A stretch of 64,000 bases of DNA from contig NC_081414.1 of the NCBI RefSeq assembly GCF_030272615.1, forward strand, positions 913,267,648-913,331,647. The letters are read 5' to 3'. The notes under the pieces are model-generated. The model had not been told where the DNA came from and made no database searches. It worked only from the letters and a program-made list of their open reading frames with translations. The translations under genes and the position numbers were made by a program. Shown here one piece after another: positions 19,335 to 29,665 of the stretch. Origin of the DNA: Cryptomeria japonica (Eukaryota; Streptophyta; Pinopsida; Cupressales; Cupressaceae). Positions within the stretch are counted from its first letter, which is position 1, and each line of letters opens with the position of its first letter.

Positions 19335-20525
19335 TGTAGCGTCCTAAAATTGTGACACTTGCAATTTCGACTGCATTTGGGTCTTCACGATGGCGATGCA
19401 ACACGGAACCTGAATGGAGACCCCGAAACTTGTCCACAACATCAAAAACTGCATTTTTCCAGCACCCTGCCTGATCCCTCCTTGCACCCTGCTGTCCCGG
19501 GAGGTGGGACCAGAGCGCCCAGCGCCCTGGTCCCTGGCCCTATTTTGGGCCCGGTCTCCTATGGGGCTTCGGGTCTTTAAGTTTGCAAATTGGAAAATAA
19601 CACTTCCTGGTCGGCCCAAGGTCGGAAAAATCAGTCTATCAGCCCTAATTGACAAGTATATAAACTACATTTCCTCTCCCATTTAGAGGAGGAAGGATAG
19701 ATATGTACAAGACGTGGAAACGATATTCAAGCATTCAAGCATTTCCTTCAAGCAATTGATCATTCTAAGTCTCCATTCAAGGCTAAGTGTTGCATTCAAG
19801 ACAAGGATTCAACCATTGAAGAGGAGATCACATATCACATACCACATACAACATACAACATACAACAACATCTATACCTTCGCATATAAGGATACAAACA
19901 TCCTTACAACAAGGTATTAGTACTTGTTTTACATTACATTTACAGCATTTCTCATTTCTTGGTTAATTCCAAAACCGGGGTTTGACCTAAGGGCAAACCC
20001 CTAATCCCTAACCCCCCAATCGTCTTCGCTTTTCTGTGTGTAGGTTGCAGGTACGTGGTTGAAATTGAAGATCTGGAATCCTTGTGCAGAGACAAACAGA
20101 TCCCCCTTCGTTTCGCGGATTTTTCGGAGGACCGTGTGCACGCCGGGCGCCATCGTCCCGTCAACTTTCGCTCAAATTTGCAGGACAGCGCCGTCTCGAC
20201 ATTTTACTACTAATTCCAGGTCCGCAACTTCATCCTATATCCCTATCTCAGTTTATAAGTGAATCTTTCTCACTTTCTATGCATTCCTAGCTTAATCATT
20301 CTATCCACAATCTTTACAAAAGAGGGTATCCTTGCTATCACAACCCTTGAAACTCATATAGAATCCAATCTTGCATTGCGTGGGATTGGATCTTGTGGGT
20401 TTCAACCCCTCTTTTGAATGTAAAGTCTCCCCTAAGTGAAAACCATCAACCCTAGTGAATCTCCCTTCTCTCTCCTTGGAGTTGGGGAGGGGAGAACAAC
20501 TAGGGTTCGATTTTTCCGCTTTACA
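19335..20525 (+). repeat. 3' LTR of the gag-protease element (1191 bp)
   Basis: It starts TGTAGCGTCC and ends CGCTTTACA, followed by AGAAT. It has the TATA box at 19657-19664, one U3 inverted-repeat unit (19507-19533) and the stem-loop frame at 20129-20158. Scattered single-base differences from the left LTR indicate a fairly recent insertion. Confidence 0.93.
20129..20158 (+). other. 30-nt stem-loop candidate in the 3' LTR
   Basis: Same frame and same pairing as at 13601-13630. Two or so loop bases differ (CGCCGGGCGC here, CGCTGGGCGC there). Confidence 0.6.
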
Positions 20526-20530
20526 AGAAT
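20526..20530. repeat. Target-site duplication AGAAT (right)
   Basis: Matches 12771-12775 and marks the exact right end of the inserted LTR element. Confidence 0.93.
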
Positions 20531-21952
20531 AAATCAGAATTGGAGGATCTCATCCTGATCCTCCAACCATGTGGTCCATCCCTGTTCGCCTTCCATCTAG
20601 ACCACCTTCTTTCTAGCAAGGATCTGGGAGCACAGCTCAATCCTGTTGAAGGGAGGAGGCCTGTTGTCCTGTAGATCCTTTATTAGCTTCTGCACTGCCT
20701 TATCGAAGGAGGTCTGGTTCTATGCGATCCTAGCCCATTCATACCTGTCTTACATCTTGTAAACAAACATGGTTGCCCTACCATCTTTTAGGAACCGTAG
20801 TAGCTTATTTCTCTCGAGGTTCATCACAAAACAGACCTGCACAACAATTTTGTAATGTGTGAGTTTTTAAAAAAACTCAATACGTTCCTTTGTAATACCT
20901 TGGAACTTCTCCTCATTTCTGAGTTTCCAAATAAACCAAAGAATATACAAAGATAATATTTGCCAAACAAGATTAGTATCCTTTCTCAGTCCATGAATAA
21001 AACTAGTAACTATATCAAGAAGAAACACAAATTTTACAATAGAAATTCCAAACAGAAGCCAAATATCTCTAGCAAAGGGGAAATCGAAGAAGATGTGGCG
21101 CGCAGTCTCAGGTTTTCTACAGACAGAGCACTGGTCATACTCAGCCGATATCCTAATAGGTAATCTGTCCAACATAAGTTTCCATCTGAAGCACTGAATC
21201 TTAGGAGGAATGGGGGATCGCCAAAGTTTCACAAAAGATTGCTGCCAAGTGTGGGGCCTAAGATTAACATACCATAGTTTGTTGACGTGCTCAATCACCG
21301 ACGGATCACTGTTTAACAGGGTGTAGATAGATTTGGCTTTGATTTTAGGGAGGGTAGAGCCATCCTTCAATAGGAATGAAAGGTACCTCTGGTCGTCTAC
21401 ATGGGTGTTCTTAGGGAGGTTAAAGGGAACGCAAGCAATTTTAATCATATTGTATGTCTTCTTATGAGATGCAGGGAGGTCATATTTAGTGCTAAGGGAT
21501 TCCCAGCTAATAAGGTGATCATGTTCAAGAATATCCATAATGTACTTGATTCCTTTATTATGCCAATGCTTAGTTGAGTAGCCTTGGGTTAGGGCAAGGG
21601 GTTTGGAGTTGTGATGCAAGTTCCACCATATTGACCTTTCACCGTGTAGGGACTTATCAAAGTTGATGCTCGAGTTTCTGATTAGACCACGCACATGCTC
21701 CCAGGCTTTCCAGATAGATTTGAACACCCAGGTGCCTTGGACAGACACGGGAAAGCTGCCAGCAATTAGGTCACTGAGCAGGAGAGCTTTCCAAGTTTTG
21801 GCTGTTTTGGGAACACCATTTTGTATGTTGTTCCTAATGAGGATTTTACAGGGTTCTTGCCCTTCCAAAGAGTGGAATATCCATTTGGCTGCAAGGGAGA
21901 TGCCTTGCAGTCTAAGATCCTTAAGGCCTAGCCCACCAAGTTTTTTATCCAA
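20531..21952 (-). pseudogene. LINE-1 ORF2 C-terminal part with zinc-binding reverse transcriptase region
   Basis: This stretch follows the reverse transcriptase in the same phase. It begins KKLGGLGLKDLRLQGISLAAKW, typical downstream of L1 reverse transcriptases. A zf-RVT region follows (WRSPIPPKIQCFRWKLMLDRLPI, then CSVCRKPETARHIFFDFPFA). It is open to 20867, then has stops but keeps phase through YEWARI and FDKAVQKLIKDL to the insertion point at 20530. No RNase H domain is seen, unlike LINE-2 and LINE-3. Stops such as the one after KKVV sit where Trp would fit. Confidence 0.83.
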
Positions 21953-22036
21953 GTGGCACCAGGTCCATTTGACCGCATGGGCTTTCCTTTTACCCTTCCC
22001 ATCTGACCAAAGGAACCATCTGATAGCCTTTTGGAT

Positions 22037-23896
22037 TTAAAGGATTTGGTAGTTGCTAAACATCCAAACCGAGGAGTAGTAGATACTATATGAGGATAGG
22101 ATTTTTTGGCAGACTTGAATCCTGCTAGCAAGGGAGAGAACCCTATTGTCCCACTTGTTGAGTTTACTGTCTATCTTTCCCTTCACCCAGCCCCACATGT
22201 CCTTAAGAGAGGGAGATAAAGAAAATGGGACGCCAAGATAATGGACTACTTTAGTGGGTCCTCCCCATGCATAGCCAAATTGTTGAAGCCAGTCTGGGGG
22301 ATTCTCTTTCCAACCAAGTAGAATGGATTTGGTGTTGGATTCCCAGGCGCCGGAGGCCTTACTGAAAATGTCAAGTTTTTTATTGAGGGAATCAATATTG
22401 TGTGTTGAGAGCTTCAAGAAGAATGAGGTATCATCAGCAAATTGGATGTTGATCAGCTCAGAGTCGTTCGGCAGGGTAATGCCTTGGACACAGGGGGACA
22501 GGGTGTCATCTCTAAGGAGATAATACAGGGCATCGAAAGCAATGACAAATAGAGCAGGGGCAAGGGGGCAGCCCTGTCTGATCGATCTAGAGAGGGGAAT
22601 CGACTAGGAGAGGGTCCCATTGATCTCAAGCAGGGCAGATGCATCTTTAAGGAGGATTCGAACATAGTCACAGAATTCGCTAGGAAAGCCAAAGGCAGAG
22701 AGCATCATGAGGATGAAGTTCCATTCCACTCTATCATATGCTTTCTCAAAGTTGACAAGGAACATGGCGGCGTCTTGGTTGGAGGTCCTGGCCCATTCCA
22801 TGGATTCCCAACTCGTTACAAGATTTTCCAGGATGTACTTGCCTTTGATGAAGCCTATTTGGGTGGAACAGATGAACTTGGGGAGGATCTTCTCAAGTCG
22901 AGAGGCTAAGGCTTTGGCCAGGATCTTGTAGGAGACGTTAAGGAGGGTGATTGGCCTCCAATTTTTAATCAGGGCTTTGTCCCCTTCTTTCAGGATAAGC
23001 TTAATGATACCCCTATTTATGAATTCCCCCAGGGTGCCTGTGGCAAGGGCTTCATTATAGATATCATTAAGGTCGTCGGCAATCCAGTCAATGTTAGTTT
23101 TGTAGAATTCATCAGGAAGTCCATCAAGGCCTGGGGCTTTGTTATCCTTAAGAGCCTTAATGGCATCCTTGATTTCATGTACGGTTAGCTTAGCTTTGAG
23201 GAGGCTGGATTCGTCCTCAGAGATTCTATTAGGGATAATGGTCCTACATCTGGTGTGGGCATCTGTCGAAGCCTCGTTATCCTCAGAGGTAAACAGAGTC
23301 TTGTAAAATACTTCAAAGGCTTCTTTGATGTCATAGATATTAAGGAGTTCCTTATTGTCTATAGATATTCTATCAATTTTTTCCCTGATCTGTTTTTGTT
23401 TGAGCAGATTAAAGAATATTTTGGAGCCATTATCACCAAACTGGAGCCAATGGTTACGGGCTCTGATGAAAGCACCTCTGATCTTAACCTGTTGGTGCTT
23501 TCTGAGGATATCTCTAGCCTCGGAGACCTGCCTGGCCAAGGTAGGGGAAGAGGGTTGCAGTTGAATTTCATGCTCAAGGGAGTGAAGGCGCAGAGTAAGA
23601 TTGTTTTCTATGAACCTGAAGTTCTTGGCTTTCTTCTGGCCAATGGTTTGGAGAAGAATTTGCCAGGAAAAAATGTTCATTTGCCATCTACTCAAGGGGG
23701 ATTGGGGGAGATGCGGTTGCAGATTGAAGAGTCTAATTAATTTAATGGCAATAAGGACATCCTCATCTTGCAGCAAGGAGGTATTAAGCAAGAATTTCTT
23801 ATTGCGGAAGTGGCAAGGGGTGATGGAGTTTCTGATGTTGATAATGGCTAAGATGGGGAAGTGGTCAGATAGGGTAGTTGGTAGGATTGCAACCAC
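22037..23896 (-). pseudogene. LINE-1 ORF2 reverse transcriptase
   Basis: The frame shows the L1 reverse transcriptase blocks in order: IKALKDNKAPGLDGLPDEFY, IIKLILKEGDKALIKNWRPI, TLLNVSYKILAKALASRL, QIGFIKGKYILENL, FLVNFEKAYDRVEW with the first Asp, and IQFADDTSFFLKL with the FADD catalytic pair intact. Then comes VHYLGVPFSLSP. A stop at 22601-22603 after EINGTLS and another near 22034 break it; the phase does not change. It would copy the element's RNA at a nicked chromosomal target. Confidence 0.92.
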
Positions 23897-24560
23897 ATTC
23901 CCAAACTGGTTGGGGGAAAAGGAAAAGAAGTCTTTATTAGCGTAGAACCTATCTAACCTAGAGTAGATCCGATTGGTGCTTTGCTGAAAGTTGCACTAGG
24001 TGTGCCATAGGTTAGGGTTGTCAGGTTTAGTGGCTTCCAAGGGGTTGTAGATGCTATTTGAATCTATCCCAATGAGGCTTTTCTAAGTTTTTCTATTCAA
24101 ATGGGAGACCCCCAGCCTTGTCATTCTAGGATTCGGTCATATTAAAGTCCCCGGACATGACCCAGGGAATATTTGGGAGGGAAGTTAACCAATTCCAGAG
24201 GGATATTCGTTCCTTATAATCGTTAGAAGCATAAATGGAGCATATGCCAAAGCAAGAACCCTTCATCTCTAATGTAGCCCAAGCTACTCTATTACAGGGA
24301 GAGGTTCCTTTATCTTTGAGGTGCATAGCCCATTTAGGGGCGAGAAGAAGACCAACCCCTCCTTTACCTTTCGAGTGGTTGGTACAGATTTTGATTGCAT
24401 CTCGCCAAATGAAGTCAAGCGATGCGTCGAGGGAGAACCCAACAGATTTAAGTTCTTATAACATTAGAAAATCTAAGTTGTGCAAATCCAAAAACCTTTT
24501 GATAACAAATTTTCTGTCAGGCGACTCAAGGTCGCGAATGTTCCATGATATGTATTTCAT
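23897..24560 (-). pseudogene. LINE-1 ORF2 endonuclease domain, broken
   Basis: The ATG at 24558-24560 starts MKYISWNIRDLESPDRKF, the usual beginning of the apurinic-type endonuclease of L1 ORF2. A stop falls in the LML-stop-ELK block, where a Gln-Glu pair is expected. Next come GVGLLLAPKWAM, SIYASNDYKERI and WVMSGDFNMTE. Near 24050-24090 the frame shifts by one, and the end of the domain (RIYSRLDRFYANKDF, LSDHFPILAI) reads in the phase of the reverse transcriptase. The enzyme would nick target DNA; this copy is dead. Confidence 0.85.
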
Positions 24561-26227
24561 CAAGGTGGAGGGTTTATGGGGGGCTGGTAGGGAGATCGTT
24601 GTTGATCGCCAAATTTCTTCTTGTTTTTGGAGCCCATAGGCCTACCTTTTTTTTTAATAAGGGAGTGTCCTTTCATAGATTCCTCATCATCTTCACTGGT
24701 TTCGGGAGGCTCCACTCTAGTATCGGCATTTCCTCCTATGTCGGACCCAGACAACTGGGAGCCTGGAAAGTCAGGGAGCATAGTGCTAGATCTAATTTCT
24801 TCTAGACCTTTATTGGCGTATATAACCTCTATTATATGATTTTCCTCTATTTCTTTGAGCAAATTTGAAGCCGAGGGATTAATGGTGCTAGTGTCAGAAG
24901 TAAGTCCTGCAAGTGAAGAGGAGACCGAATGAACGGGGGTTCCAGATATGAGGATCATTGTAGGGTTATTGCTAATGCTAGCATCATCATCACGGCTAGG
25001 GTTTTCCAACTTAATAACCATATTTCTAACCACAAATTTGACAGGGGACTGCTCAGGGACCAGGGATTTAGGAGAAGAGGCCAACTGGCTGGAGGAGGAA
25101 TGGCTAGGGTTTAGGGCTTTGAGAGGGGTAAGTTTACGCCTCCATTTCCTAGATGTAACAAGATGGAAACCATCAACGGGCAAGTCAACAGGGTTGTGAG
25201 AGGGGACGGAAATAGGGATGAGGGGCTCGGAGGCCAAGGGTGCGCGATCGGGCACGAGAGGGTTAGCGACAATAGGAGAGGGACCGGGATCTTTGGACAA
25301 CACGTCTTTAGGGATCTCAATAATAGGAGGGGGAGGTTGCATATTATTAACATTTTTAGGGTTTACAGAAGTTTCACCAGAATTATGCATTTGCTTCCTA
25401 CTACTGATAATTGGGCAATTTTTGCGAATGTGCCCTTCTTTTTTGCAGAGAAAACAAGCATTTAATCCTCCAAGTATTTCAATCGGGAAGACGAATGTGT
25501 CTACGTTAATATCTAGGTTTAAAGATGGTGGAATGTCGATTCCGGGCTTGATTGAGACATGCATTCTTGCATCTAGGTTGGGCACCAATCTAGCAGTTTC
25601 ATCAACACTAACGATTTTACCAAAAGGTGCCATTATTTGGGGAAGAAAACGCCACCAAAAGGGGGGGACATCCTTGAGGATGACCCATCTAGGAGAGGAT
25701 AGCGCGAGGACTTCCTCATTAACCGTCTCTAGAGACCAGGCTAGGGCTCAAAAAGATGTATTTCCAACCGTCCAGTACTAGCGTTTAAGAGCTTCCAACT
25801 AGGCTTCATGCGTGTTGAAGAAAATGAGAAAGAGACCTCTCTGAACTTGTCTACAGAATGTAATTTTAAGCCCTAGTTTAAGATTCCATAAATTATGAAA
25901 CTAGTCATCTATGAATTTTCTAGGTGGGCATTTTTGAGCATCAACACAGGCAAAAAAGATAGCAGTGTCACTTAATCTACGTTTTTCTGAAATAATTTCA
26001 TCCAGCATTTCAGAGTTCGGAGAAATGCAGAAAGAGCCTGAGGAATTGCAAGGGAGCTTACCATCCTGACTGGGTCCTTCACCTGTTGGAGTCTTAAGGA
26101 AGTGCGTCGTTGAGCGGACTCCATCTGCAGTCTAGGCGACGGTCTCGGCGAAGGACTTAGCTAGGGCTCGTAATGTTTGTGGCGAGGGTTTAGGATTACT
26201 AATATCTCTGTCTAACTCCGGCTCCAT
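24560..26227 (-). pseudogene. LINE-1 ORF1, nucleic-acid-binding protein
   Basis: The first ATG at 26225-26227 begins MEPELDRDISNPKPS. One phase runs to the stop at 24560-24562 with about five internal stops, all in the first half. The middle resembles the DUF4283 region of plant LINE ORF1 (SSPRWVILKDVPPFWWRFLP). A CX2CX4HX4C knuckle follows, CFLCKKEGHIRKNC. The last third is Pro/Ser-rich and ends in a basic GRPMGSKNKKKFGD tail. Several stops precede residues that fit a lost Trp, as in EA-stop-LEAL. The stop codon overlaps the ORF2 start by one base (TGATG). Confidence 0.87.
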
Positions 26228-27108
26228 TTGAAACCAAGGTTAGATCCGCGCGGGGGAGGGCAAGTGGGTGAAGTTAATCGCAATAAATATTTGCAGAGCA
26301 GAATAAATGAAAACACGAAATGCAATAGCAAGTGGGTGAAGAAGGATATGCAAGCCGAGTGGAGGAGATTAACTCCTCCACGTAGACGTCGTGGAAGTCG
26401 TGTCGGCCCCTACGAGCCTCGATCCGATCAGGCTTCCACCCTCAACGCTTTGATTTTCTCATAGAAATAGTTCTCAGAAATCTGGTGGCGTTCGAAGCTT
26501 CTGCGGCTCCTGGTGCTTTGATTTTCACTCGGAGGAGCATTGGATCGGCTGTAGCATCTTCGGTTTCAAACCTTGCCTCCATAGGGAACTGCAACTTCTC
26601 ACCTTCCAAGGCCTATCGAAAAGATTTTTGCACACCTCCCGCACTCTGGGTTGTCTCCTGCATTTCTTTTCCTAAATCAAATTCACTGCTTTTGAGTGTC
26701 CTCGGCCAAGATTCTGCGCTAGGGTTTCTTCTTCAAAAGATGAGGTTTCTGAAATATTTATGGACGATTGACTCCCGCAAGGGTTTCATACAAGTATTCG
26801 AGTCCTATTAAACAAAGCACCTGGTTTCAGAACTATGTTCTTCCATATCGATCTCAACAAGCAAAGCATCAGAATTCCGAGGGACTCCGTATTATTTTTC
26901 CTATTCTTCAAAGCGAATTTTTTCGTTTGATATCCTGGATTTAATAAAAGATCATCATCTTGACTAAACTATGCCTTTGTTGTTATGATTTTTCCAGTGA
27001 CATTGTGTCCGCACGTATCGCAAGCGGTTTCGTTGCAGCAGTTCGATCTTCCTTCACAATGATCGCCCAGATATCTATGAATTAGCCGTTATGGAGCTTA
27101 CGTCTCTC
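26228..27108 (-). other. LINE-1 5' leader and likely internal promoter region
   Basis: This GC-richer stretch lies between the target duplication and the ORF1 start. On the minus strand it begins GAGAGACGTAAGC. L1-type elements carry their promoter here, but I see no specific element to name. No real frame is present. Confidence 0.6.
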
Positions 27109-27123
27109 ATTATAATTGATCTT
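27109..27123. repeat. LINE-1 target-site duplication, 5' side copy
   Basis: ATTATAATTGATCTT, identical to 12622-12636. It shows that LINE-1 is full length at its 5' end. Confidence 0.88.
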
Positions 27124-28140
27124 AATTAAATAACTATTAATAATTATCAAAGTGAAAATAGACATTTTTTGAATAACTTAATGAAAAATATTCAAATTTA
27201 TGATTAAAAGTTATTATATTATTTTGTATATATTAAAATGATTAAAAATTTATGCTTTTCAAAAAGTATTAAAAAATAAAATTAAAAAATATATATATAA
27301 TACAATTATAAAGAATACATATACTAATTAGGTTTTTTTAATAGAAATATTTAATTTAATTTAATTTAAACTAAGTCAAATTCCTATAATTGTTTTTATT
27401 ATCTATATTTTGAGATAAAAAGGAATTATTAAAATTTATATATTTATTTAGAAAAATATTTTATTTACAATATTATAAATAATAAAAAATGAAAAAAACT
27501 ATTTAAAATACACATTTCCTTTTTTAAAATACAAAATAAAATTTAAAAAGAAAAAATCTATCATTCCTAAAAATTTGCTCCTATAACACCAATTTTTTTA
27601 AATCAATCATAGTGTAGATAAATAATTTTTACAATATCTTCAATTAAAAAATATAAATATCAAATTTACAAAAACTAAGTTTATTTTGAAAGCAAAAAAT
27701 AATAATCACATTTGATTGGTGCAAACTAATTGATTAATAGACTTAAGTGAATGATTAATAGACTTAAGAATACAACATATTACCTACCAATAATCAAGTA
27801 TAAAAAGTGAAATAAGATTAATTAAATTAAACATACATACATAAACCTAATTAGAATCACAAACAAAATATTTTAAAATAAAAATTATATAATTAAAATT
27901 AATTTAAAACTAAACAAATATTATTTGTTTAACTTTTATATGAATAAATTATATTTAAAAGAAAGCTTCGAAGGAGAGAATCTTTCCGTGTTCGCTACGT
28001 TATCCGTACCTAGTGACTAATAATATGCACCGAATTCCTTTGACTTTATAACTACCTAATTAATCCACTCTATAATACACTATACACCACATTATTATTA
28101 TTTTTGTAGCACATGCCGTTTGTTTAACGACAAGACATTA
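27124..28140. other. AT-rich spacer
   Basis: Nothing recognisable: very AT-rich, no frame of note, no clear repeat ends. Confidence 0.6.
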
Positions 28141-28740
28141 CATGTAGGGGAAAACGTCAAAAGCCGCGGCCCACCCGCCGTTTTGCCGGTACTTGTTTAT
28201 GTCCGTTACGATTTTCCTAACGACTCCCCCTCCCTCTTTTGCGTCACGTCATTTTTAAAATCAGGATTATTATGTCAAGCGATTTGACGCCTCGGATGCC
28301 ATGTGATTTTTTGATTTCTTTGACGGATACTTATTCCATCTGCACATGGACGCCCGTTCAATGAATTGACAGACACCTTTGTTTATACCAAGTTTGACGA
28401 ACGCCTGGATTTGACGGTATGGAATGCGGATTAGATAGACTGTGTATTTAATAATATTTAATATTTGCTATGCAAAATGCACACTGATTGAGGAGGCGCC
28501 GTCATTGGTTTGCGAAACGTCAGGATAGAAATTTGACGGAACGAGAAAACCCGGCGTAAAAGACGCTGAAAATGACGGTGTCTTTTTTCCATTTGTCGCG
28601 ACTCTCAGTGGTCACATGGGCATTCATTACTTACCTGTTTGAATACAGAGTGACTGTGACGGGTTCGGACGATTGTTTTTTGGGGTATTTTTCTGATTTT
28701 CGCGAATTCGAGGAGGGAAATTGAGAAGGGTAGAAGTAAA
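28141..28740. promoter_or_regulatory. Cluster of twelve TGACG/CGTCA motifs
   Basis: TGACG occurs at 28285, 28321, 28395, 28412, 28534, 28573 and 28657. Its complement CGTCA occurs at 28155, 28242, 28247, 28500 and 28518. That is twelve in 507 bases against about one expected by chance. Six of them read TTTGACG. TGACG is the core recognised by plant TGA-type bZIP factors, and TTGAC is the WRKY core. The segment is less AT-rich than its surroundings and has no coding frame. It could be a promoter, an unknown repeat or an unannotated non-coding gene. Confidence 0.5.
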
Positions 28741-28874
28741 AGGAAGTCACATGTCTGTTATTTATGTAGATACATCTACTATAATAATTTTGGATTATAA
28801 AATTAAACTATATATTTAAGCCGAGATTTTTAAAAAATTACTACAAAATTAATATTCTACAAAACTCTAATAAT

Positions 28875-29123
28875 TGTTTTTGCAGTTTTTTCTTTGATGG
28901 AGGTCCAGAGCCCAGCAAGGGCCTTCTTCACATAGTAATTTTTGTCACGGAGGGCACGAGTCAAGGACTGAGGGGTATCCATTCAGCCAAATTCGCCGAG
29001 GGCACCTCATCCTTTATGATGTCAGAGCCTTGCACTCAACAAGACTTGATTCCTGGTAGGCTCATTTGGAGCCATTCAACTTCATCCGTAGACCAAAGAT
29101 CCATTGATGTTTTTGCAGTTTTT
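28875..29123 (-). mobile_element. 217-bp insert flanked by perfect 16-bp direct repeats (possible retrocopy)
   Basis: TGTTTTTGCAGTTTTT occurs at 28875-28890 and again at 29108-29123, flanking a GC-richer 217-base segment in AT-rich DNA. The repeat size fits LINE-mediated insertion. On the minus strand the segment ends ATCAAAGAAAAAA, a short A-rich tail. An open minus-strand stretch reads TPQSLTRALRDKNYYVKKAL and onward, faintly like a HEAT-type helical repeat. It may be a short truncated copy of a cellular mRNA; the source is unknown. Confidence 0.55.
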
Positions 29124-29665
29124 AATTGCAATATGTATGCATTCTTTTGATTAGAAAAAAAAAATCTATCTAATAATTAATAGTCTCTCTATAAGATTAA
29201 AAATCTTTATTTTTTAAATAATTATAATAATCATTAATTTATAAATTTTAGTTTGAAATTTAAATAAATTAATTATTTATGACACAAAGTTTCACATTGT
29301 ATGTTATTAATGTTATTAAAAAATTGAATTCAAAGTGTGATAGATAATTTTTACATCAATGTGATCTTGGATCTCTACTATTTTTTCGTTCTCTTCTCTA
29401 GGTCTAACTCATTAGAATGATTGACTATAAAATATGATACAATTAAATTTGCAAATTCTATTACATTAATTAATTAATTATTTTGTATTTGAAGAGAAGA
29501 AATAGTATTTCAAGATAACTTTTTAAATTCTTGAAATAATCATTATTGTGATTTATTTATAAGATTATTATTTTAAATTTAAGTAGATTAATTGTTCTAT
29601 TAAAATTGGAAAGAAAATATTTAATAATAAATATAATATTAATATGTCATTTATTACTAAAATAT
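29124..29665. other. AT-rich spacer
   Basis: No gene, RNA or repeat end was recognised. Confidence 0.5.

Larger units (their letters stand above)
12776..20525 (+). mobile_element. Non-autonomous LTR element encoding only gag and protease (Tat-like)
   Basis: Both LTRs (12776-13997 and 19335-20525), the primer-site region, a long leader, a gag-protease frame, several purine tracts and an AGAAT target duplication are present. No reverse transcriptase, RNase H or integrase is seen in any frame. The knuckle type CQFHRQPGHDTEKC followed by LKGKIQDLIDNN is characteristic of gag in the Tat/Ogre side of plant Ty3/gypsy. The design matches terminal-repeat elements that carry GAG only. The nearly identical LTRs and long open frames suggest the youngest insertion here. 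Enzymes must come from another element. Confidence 0.9.
12637..27108 (-). mobile_element. LINE-1: L1-type non-LTR retrotransposon, split by an LTR element
   Basis: Read on the minus strand from 27108 it has a leader of about 880 bases, ORF1 with a CCHC knuckle, then ORF2 with endonuclease, reverse transcriptase and a zinc-finger region, ending near 12640 in an A-rich ATATAAAA. Perfect 15-bp duplications flank it. Removing the 7750-bp inserted element and one AGAAT copy leaves about 6.7 kb, a normal full length for a plant L1. Internal stops and at least one frameshift make it inactive. Confidence 0.9.

Noticed and set aside
25218-25781. 187-codon plus-strand frame over LINE-1 ORF1
   Set aside because: The minus strand has the zinc knuckle and L1 ORF1 features in phase; the plus frame is antisense.
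26485-26811. 108-codon plus-strand frame near the LINE-1 5' end
   Set aside because: Lies in the LINE leader on the opposite strand and has no domain; no sign of a host gene.
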